A stretch of 64,000 bases of DNA from Chalara sp. BL73. Taxonomy: Eukaryota > Ascomycota > Leotiomycetes > Helotiales. Every line of letters starts with the position of its first letter. Positions within the stretch are counted from its first letter, which is position 1. The stretch is from the NCBI GenBank assembly GCA_918026815.1, contig CAKJVC010000128.1:186001-250000 (forward strand). Reading direction: 5' to 3'. Both the position numbers and the translations under genes were made by a program. This document shows positions 56,901 through 64,000 of the stretch, in pieces. The notes beneath the pieces were generated by a model. The model was not told the DNA's origin. It saw nothing but the letters and a program-made list of their open reading frames with translations, and ran no database searches.

Positions 56901-59900
56901 ACGTCACACTGTGGAGTCGGCTCCTGCATTTCTCTAAGGAGAAGCATTTTCACGATATCGATCTTCGGATTCGTGTGCTCCAAATCGCTGTCGAATATAC
57001 CAATTTTCTCCAACGATGCGGGAGACACGACGAAGCCAAGAACATCCTTATCATCGTCTGGACAGAGTATCAGCATTTTGGGTGCGAGTCCGTGGCTTTT
57101 TATCTTCAATTAAAGGTGATAGGAGAGACGATGAGGGCTATTGGGCTTCTTACTTTAGCCGTTTCAATTTTCGAGAAAGTATCCCAATGGTTCAAGGCTG
57201 TAGGCAAGCACGATCACAAAGAGCTTATTATTTGTGAAGGATATGTCCTCGAAATGTTTGAAGAGATAGCCAATAAGGAGGCGACACAGAAAGAGGAGAC
57301 AACCGAAGAGATCGAGACTCTCATTCGTAGGACATTCAGTTCAACGACCGTAGTGACGAAAGAGTACATCAAGATTACAAGATTGGCTGTTCAACTATAC
57401 ACTAAGAAAGAGCAATGGGCGGATGCCATCTCTGTCCTGACAAAGTCCCTTAGACTTTTGTGGATAGAGAGTTCTTGGGGTGGTGATATATGCCTGCCTA
57501 AAGAGTTTGTGGACGAGTCAATTGAGTTTGCCATCGCACTTGGAAAATGCCACATGAAGTGCAAGCATTATCATGAGAGCCTTTCGTGCTACTTGCAGCT
57601 CTGGCAAGCAGTAAGGAATTCTTGTGGCTTCCACGATAAGCGCAGGAAGCTAGTCGTGGATATCTTGGTTGGCTTTTACACAGAACACCAACGATGGAGG
57701 TTGCTGATCGAGTTACGCAAGGAGTTATTAATGGATTACCGCTGGTAAGTATGCAATGAAGTTGACGCGATATATATATACTAACCTCATGGATAGTCAC
57801 CTTGGAAACGCTCATCATGATACCATTAGTATTCTGTATCACTTAGCGGACTTGGTCCTTGAGCACGGCCACGGGCAAGCTGAAGATTACTATCGGGAAA
57901 TCATTGAAGTCATCGGGGAAACAAACACCAAGAGTTCATTCAAGGCATATAAACTAATCTGCCAAATTTACTATGATGAGGGTCGCTGGCTTCAGTTGAA
58001 AGATGTCTGCGACGTGCTGTGGAAGCTCCTTATCCACCATCACAAGGATTACGAATTCGATGCAGAATTTGTTGAACTATTATATGCTCGATACATGTAC
58101 GTCCTTAGGCATCACCACAATCATGATCATAAGTCACTTCTCGAAATCTCGTTGCAATACATGAAGATTTGCGACATTAAATTTGGGCCATCCTCCTCCG
58201 TCTCTCTCCGTGCAAGAGTGGAGTACGCCGCGATGCTTATGGAGGCCAAAGGTACAACTTCTGAGGCCATCACCATATACGAGGAGATCATCACAATCTC
58301 TAATTCAACCAAGACCGCAGTCTCAGAAAGCTCGATGACAACTATCAAGAAGCATTTAGCTGAGGCCTACATATACATTCATAAGCATGAGTCTGTGTCA
58401 GCGAACACAATCCAGAGAGCAGTCCAAGTTCTTCAAGAGCGATTTGAATATCTCAAGATTACTCTAGGTTGCTCGTATAGGGAAACACTTCATGTTTTGA
58501 TGGAATTATCCCTAATGCGCTTGAGGCTCAAAAGTTCTAATTTCGAGCAAACAATCATCCAACAGCTACAGGAGGTTACCATAGACATCCTTAGTATTGA
58601 AAAGAGGTCGCAATTTCTTTTCCAAGCTGCCAGCATACTCGGCTCAATTTATGCTACATGCGGCCTAACTCATCATGGACTCCAGCTCATGCAAAAAATC
58701 CGGCGACAAGTCGTGGCAATACATATACATGGTAGCCAACACAGCCTAAATATTGACAAATCAGTCGGCCGGTTGCCATTTGTCTTCCTTGTTGCTTTCG
58801 AGCTGACACTGAACGGCTCTGTAGGCCACAATTATTCTGAGGTAATGGCGGACTGTTTAACAGAATCTGTTTTGTATGATAGCTACCACCGTTGCTTCCA
58901 TACTCAGACTAAGTTTGACGTCTTGTTGACACGCAGTGCTCGGTTGAGGGCCTTCTGGAAGTTGCATAGTCGTGACGAGGATATCATTGAGCTCGAGCAA
59001 TCCGTCAGCGAGGTTTTCTACAAGCAGTTCAATACTATCATCAAGACAACCATGGAAACGGCGAAGATATTCATTGTATCTATACTCATCCATCTAGCTT
59101 CTCACGATACCTATAACTCCCAACTCATCCACATAGCCTCCGCAGCGGGTAATGCGAAGGTCGCGCAACTCTTGTCATCTGGAAATCACCAACAGGCGCA
59201 TGAAGTTGGTCAATGTATCTTCCGCTTTGTTGTGAATCAGGGTGGCTATCATAAGATTAGTATTATCGGTTATGGGTTCGACCTTACAGGTTACATAGCG
59301 GGCCGTGGTACTTCAGGAATTCCAGCTGAACTTCGCCCGAAGATGCTGCAAACATCAAGAGAGATCATGGCCAAGGTTTTGGAAGGCTGCAAAGACCTCG
59401 ATATCCAGTTCTCTCATCTGCACGATCACGAGTTGAATAATCTGGTCGCTCTACTTGGCGAGCAAGAGAATTATGCAGAGCTCGAAATAATTCTTGAGTC
59501 CCTTTGGAAGTCTCGCCATCAACAAAAACACTGGTCCGAAGACACGCTCATCAACTTAGGCAAGTACCTAATCGCGTCTCGCCATCTCGCCAATGGCAAG
59601 GATGGCCATTCTCACCCAGCTATTCACCTTGCGGAAGATATCAGCTATAACCTTCGTCGTGTGCTCGGAGGTTTATATCCGCTCACTCTGGAAATCTCCT
59701 CACTCCTGTCTCAGCTCTACACAGATGCAAAGAAGTACGGTGATGCTATCAGTGTCCATGAGGAAATCCTGCAACTCATTGTTTCTGGCGACGATAGTGA
59801 TGACCGCACTATCGACGTGGTAAGCCCAGCTACGGCGAGGTTGCACCTTGATCTTCTGAAAGCCGCATATCAGCGGAACGGAAAATGGGTCAAGTCTGCC

Positions 59901-60233
59901 AGCACTTATGAGGATCTCGTTCGTAGGTTGCTTTCCATAAAGCAGTTCACAAATGCGCCGGAGTTCAAGAACGTGCAGCATGTCGAAGCTTGGAAGCGGG
60001 ATGAGGCAGTGTCGCCACAACTGGGCACGTTTGTGAAGCCTTCTAGGTGGGAATTGATTGTGAAAGATGACATTAGAGCTCCGGAAGAAAAGAAGCACGT
60101 TCATACTAACGATGTTGAGGAGGCAGCGCTGTCACTGAAGAAGGAAAAACCGATAGGGTGGAGTTTCAGGCGCCTTTCCGAGAACTGGGGCATGTCCTTT
60201 GGGGCTGCGGACAGGGCGAAGCTTGTGTATTGA
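53911..60233 (+). pseudogene. Giant STAND (P-loop NTPase) protein with TPR-like repeats, single frameshift
   Basis: Exons are 53911-54680, 54731-57744 and 57797-60233. The sum is 6221 nt, one short of 2074 codons. A repetitive His/Asn/Thr-rich N-terminus is followed by a helical domain, then the P-loop APAGCGKT (54948-54971) and MIIIDG (Walker B, 55243-55263). Immediately after DG the frame hits TAG (55266-55268). With one extra base the reading continues as LDQL, with no further stop until 60234. The NTPase winged-helix-like part follows (EDIRYIAKHTLRRC, NGSFLWLLLTSQLL, RPLTLSEIYEIL), then about 1300 residues of helical TPR-like repeats. STAND proteins are signal-dependent switches in fungal self/non-self recognition. 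Everything else is intact, so this is a very recent lesion, a polymorphism or a sequencing error. Confidence 0.8.
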
Positions 60234-60727
60234 TTTAGCGATCTCTGCTATGTTTTAAGAGTGTGTTTGGCGTTTGCTCCCAGCTATTAATAGCTTTGAT
60301 CTTGTAATATGAGCTTGATTACTAGGGAATTACATTCATATTTGGTAACTCTCCTGGCTGCAAACAGGAGCTGTTTCGTATTTTATAAAACGGCAATAAG
60401 GTCTGAAAACAATTTAAACTTTCCAAGGTATACCGAATTAGTATTGCAAATATATATCGGGCCTATCGATGCTATCGTTACCACTATAGCCAACATAAGC
60501 TTGACGTCTGTTAGTCGGCCTAAGCCATGAGAGTGCTCGAAGGCAAAGTGCCCTGTCTTGCCGATAAGATCGGGGCGGATCGGCCATCCTGTTGCCAAAC
60601 TCCACGGATCGTCATCTTGTTGACTCTGAAAGCGCAAGGATCGGTTTACGATAGTTATGTTACGTGGTAGGCGAACCATCAACCAAAGTGAATAAAAGAA
60701 GACGTAAAATGGAAGTTAATCCTTACA
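60234..60727. other. Intergenic
   Basis: Spacer between the STAND gene (+) and the small reverse-strand gene. Nothing is recognised. Confidence 0.45.
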
Positions 60728-60970
60728 TTAGTATTTACCACCAGGCATGAAGGTCTCTTTCGGCACCAGGAACTCTGAAATCTCTGCCGATGGCGCTTCC
60801 TTGGCCGCCAGAGGCAGATAATATAACCTCGGTGTCCCGCGGAGGGCTCTCCTCGGTGTGCTCTCCGAATGGAGAACCCAAACGTGTGCTTTAGTGGACG
60901 ACGCAGACTTGAGCACTTCAACTCTATTTGTTTCGCCATTCTTGTAGCTGCCGGTAAGTTTATCGGCCAT
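60728..60970 (-). CDS. Small protein of unknown function, 80 aa
   Basis: A single frame from ATG 60970 encodes 80 residues: MADKLTGSYKNGETNRVEVL, then AHVWVLHSESTPRRALRGTPRLYYLPLAAKEAP and a FLVPKETFMPGGKY end. The composition looks like coding sequence (balanced, no low complexity), and no signal peptide or membrane segment is seen. A GTAAAT donor-like sequence overlaps the last codons, so further exons are possible. No family is recognised. An overlapping frame of similar length exists, so confidence is moderate. Confidence 0.5.
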   Translation of the reverse strand: MADKLTGSYKNGETNRVEVLKSASSTKAHVWVLHSESTPRRALRGTPRLYYLPLAAKEAPSAEISEFLVPKETFMPGGKY

Positions 60971-62236
60971 ATTGAAATATGTGCTTAATGAAAAATTTGG
61001 TAGCTAAGTTTCATGCAGGCGTGGGTGGAAATGAACAACGGTTCCCCAGAATGTGGAAGAAAGGCTCTCTTGTATTGAGAGAGGCCGGTACGGATTTGCT
61101 CTGAGCGGCAGCTCTATGAACTGAAGGAACCGGGGTGGCCAAATTGGTCCATGGCTGTTTAGATCAAGATTTCTCTCCCCTCAGATTTAATCACAGCCTA
61201 CACCCTAATTGGGACGAATACAGGTAGGAATCGCCTCACGAACAACCCCTCAGTTTCTCCACTGCCATTCGATCAGCTATTGTAACTCACAATCCTATAT
61301 GGGAATGTGACCAGCCATGTTTATCTTGGGATGTGCTGCGTAGCAATAAATCAATGTTACATATTCAACTAGTGTGGTGGAATCGATAATCTAGAAGCAT
61401 TGTGATATAGAACTATATATAGTGCTTCAATGTAGAGGCTCCTTAGTTCTCTATTCGCAGGCCTTGGGATGTGGTTGCAGGCACTCTGTTCATTTTAGGC
61501 GTTGGGATACTTATCCAACGTGATTAAGCTAGGATTAGGGTAACCCACATGCGCTCACCGCCCCAATCTTGAGTTGCATGCAATTAATATTACAAGCCAA
61601 ACCTTGATACACTTGGTAGGGCAGAGTTCTCTACTCAGCAACGCTATGGATAGATGTAACAGTGCGACAACGAAAATCCCGTTTGTGGTGGGGTGAGCCG
61701 CCAGGTGGGGAAAGGATTACTGTGCCGTAAGCAACGACAAGCCACTCTCGTTCTTGGTGGTAGGGCCGGCTTTTTCTTGCGAGGGAAGCGAAAGAGAAGC
61801 AGCGGCATATGGTAGGTCAATAAGTAGCAATAAATTGAATAGGCACTTATATCTCCTAAATTTATGGGATGAAGTCTTGTTAGGAGTATATGGTCATAAA
61901 GCTTCCCAGACACGGTCGGAGTCACGTTCAAACGTGACCGCCAAATCCAATCCTGGCATGGGCTGTTCAGACACAACTATCACAACTTTAGTAAGCAGAT
62001 CGCTCATAAAACTTAGAATCAGGCGTAGTGGAAGTCTTGAAGACCTATATCTGCGGTTATTAAGTAAGGAAGCTGCAGCAGTCTGCCGTTTCATAGGAGA
62101 TGGAGGTAAGTGCTTGTCACGTGACTGTCACGTTTACTCGGGTCAGCGTGCCTCCTTGGCACCTTTCTTATTACATCTATCCCGCGGTTTCTCTCCGCTT
62201 CCTTGAAGAATCTACGCTGAGGATGCATATGCTCAA
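60971..62236. other. Intergenic with GTCACGTGAC palindrome
   Basis: No convincing gene. A 150-codon frame at 61754-62206 lacks an ATG start and any domain. A CACGTG palindrome lies about 115 bp before the STAND-type gene start. Confidence 0.45.
62116..62125. promoter_or_regulatory. GTCACGTGAC palindrome (E-box-like)
   Basis: A perfect 10-bp palindrome about 115 bp upstream of the ATG at 62237, a plausible bHLH (Cbf1-type) site. A second half-site, GTCACG, follows 2 bp later. Confidence 0.35.
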
Positions 62237-64000
62237 ATGGCTGAAGCTGTCGGCCTTGCGGCTTCAATTCTAGCTCTTGCAACTACTGGCGCTAAGCTTG
62301 CGAGTGCTCTCACCAAATTCAGCATCTCTTATCGCGGTGCCGAGCAAAAGATCTCTGAGATTGCTTCCCGCGCATCTCTAACTTCTAATATCTTACAAGA
62401 GATTGCCTCGACGCTCCAATCCCATGAAGATATCTTCCAGAAATCAGCCTTTCTAAGCACGTGGTGCGACGTTCTCGGTTCCGCATCAGGATGCTTTGAG
62501 CGCTTGGAGGCAGCCCTAGAGAAGGCAAGAGGTCCGGGAAGTAAAAGGGATCGGGGGGCGTGGAGCACATTAAAGAAGTGGGAGTGGGCTTTGGGTGGGG
62601 AAGAGAGGATGGCAGAGTGCGAGAGAGGCTTGGAAAAGTGTGGCCAGCAGGTGTTGATGATGCAGCAGGTTATTCAGTATAAGGTTTTGCAGAAAATTGT
62701 GCCGACGGAGAGGGAAAGGGATGAGAAGAGGGAGCTAAGGGAGAAGCTGGATTGGATTGTACGAAGGCTGGAGGAGACTGGGTTGGTCAGTGTTCCGCCA
62801 CCAACAAGACAGACGTCGAAAGGACTGTCGCCAAAGATTTCATCACCAGAAGGGTCATCGTCAAAATTGATGTCGGCCAGAATACTGCCACCTACAGTTC
62901 CTTTGCCAAAGGGTTCTGGGGTACAAAGGCAGTCTTCGACAATGCAGAGTTCCGAAAGTTTCTTGAACGTAAGTACCGTATCGCATGTTCTTGTTGCCTC
63001 TTAGGTTCATGAATGTCTTTTTGATATGGGAAACTTTTCGAACAAATCATCCTGAGGCTCTACAACAAGTTCAAGGACAGTACATTATATCCTTCTGCAC
63101 AATGAAAATGCCAAATCCCGTATTTCACCGCGTATCTCGTTCATCTCTGGTCCAAAACAAAGTAAATGGCTGATCATTCCCCAGTTGTCTACAGACGGTG
63201 AACCAATCTCAGGAGCAAGTCTTAATCCTTATGACCCGGTCAATATTTTTCCATATGCCCCCTTGAGCACTGCCAGTTCGAGGCTTGGCGGACTTGAAAA
63301 CTCATACGCATACGATGGTCCACATGTGGCTCGCCAGCTGCCGCCTTCAACCCCTGACCCGCCTTCATCACAAACTCCATTCAGATCTTTTGTCGCAATT
63401 CCTCCTCCAGGCACATCCCATGAGCTCTCGGCTGCATTACCAAACGCACAAATATTGCAGAACCCATCTACTCTCTCAGCGCTGGGCCTGGCTAGATGTC
63501 AGGCACACCAAGTCTTCGAGGCCTACTACTTCATTCCGGATATTCTCCTCGACGAACGAATGGAAAACTCTCTCCAGGTTACAAACCCAAGCTCCTCGCG
63601 ATATATACCTATAACCATCGATATTTCATGGAACTTGACTAGCCGGCGGCTTCTTAATCGTGCAATATCGAGTCTGACCTCAACGCCTCCCCAAGGAACT
63701 AGTGCCATGTTCCCCGCAAACAAGAGTGTGAACCAAAGCTACATTGAAAGAAAGATGGACAGCGTTCCGGATGGGGCATTGAAGGCTATGGAATGCATTG
63801 CTGAGCTGCGCTGCCAAACCTCCAGCTCAGTTTATGAGATTGCAGATATCGAAGCACTAACTTTCGATACTGAGAGTCCTCTATTCAAGCCATACAAACG
63901 GGGACGCCAAAAGCTGTATGCTTTCATGGTTTTATATAGAGCTGTAGTAATGAGAGAAGAGAAACCGAGAGCGCAGTACCTAGGACGTGAGACAAGGGAG
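62237..64000 (+). CDS. Fungal STAND-type N-terminal domain protein, 3' end beyond window
   Basis: The N-terminus (MAEAVGLAASILALATTGAKLASALTKF, then AEQKISEIASRASLTSNILQEIA) matches the helical N-terminal domain of many fungal STAND and ankyrin-type proteins, related to HeLo-like cell-death domains. Residues up to about 240 are helical, then a Ser/Pro-rich linker. A GTAAGT donor follows codon FLN (62968). A second long frame is open from about 63055 to the end of the window (HNENAKSRISPRISF, STDGEPISGASLNPYDPV, HQVFEAYYFIPDILLDE, PDGALKAMECIAELRC), so the gene continues past 64000. The exact acceptor between 63005 and 63080 could not be fixed, and a second forward frame is also open across 62752-63012. 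No NTPase motif is reached inside the window. Confidence 0.65.

Noticed and set aside
61754..62206. 150-codon forward frame before the last STAND-type gene
   Set aside because: No ATG start, no domain, and it runs through the CACGTG palindrome region; treated as intergenic.

Overview
This is nuclear DNA of a filamentous ascomycete (Pezizomycotina). Short GT-AG introns of about 45-60 bp with CTAAC/CTGAC-like branch sites interrupt most genes. The proteins are typical of moulds: a HET-domain protein, STAND NTPases, a GH5 endoglucanase, an HsbA-like protein, BTB proteins, an SRPK-like kinase relic and small secreted Cys-rich proteins. The sequence alone does not fix a genus. Exon joins were worked out by hand from splice signals, reading phase and family conservation.

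Layout. 0-9 kb: an F-box-like/TPR-like protein (-), a spliced Cys-rich secreted peptide (+) and an unrecognised 1268-residue protein (-). 9.67-9.82 kb: a tRNA-Leu(CAG) gene with its normal anticodon-loop intron plus a second 53-bp GT-AG insert inside the T-loop, which splits the B box. 10.3-14.7 kb: a HET protein and a secreted GH5 endoglucanase with a GPI-like tail. 15.1-17.6 kb: a MYND-type zinc-finger protein and a small coiled-coil protein. 19.9-24 kb: a putative mitochondrial protein, a BTB-like fragment and an intact BTB gene. 24.5-27.8 kb: a secreted protein with an internal duplication and a decayed SRPK-like kinase. 28-36 kb: a divergent housekeeping pair, IMP dehydrogenase (-) and IQGAP (+). 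36.7-42.7 kb: a Cys-rich, probably GPI-anchored surface protein and a 14-exon GH38 alpha-mannosidase with an in-frame stop. 43.9-51.7 kb: an HsbA-like protein without a signal peptide, a T1-family secreted ribonuclease with a long pro-region, a DUF3632-like protein and an unrecognised protein. 53.9-60.2 kb: a giant STAND/TPR-like gene broken by one missing base at Walker B. 62.2 kb to the end: the 5' part of another fungal STAND-type gene.

The housekeeping core (IMPDH, IQGAP) sits among accessory genes for secretion, cell surface and self/non-self recognition. Several of these are decayed or carry single lesions. There is no secondary-metabolite cluster, CRISPR array or intact transposon. The most unusual object is the tRNA-Leu gene with an mRNA-type intron in its internal promoter.
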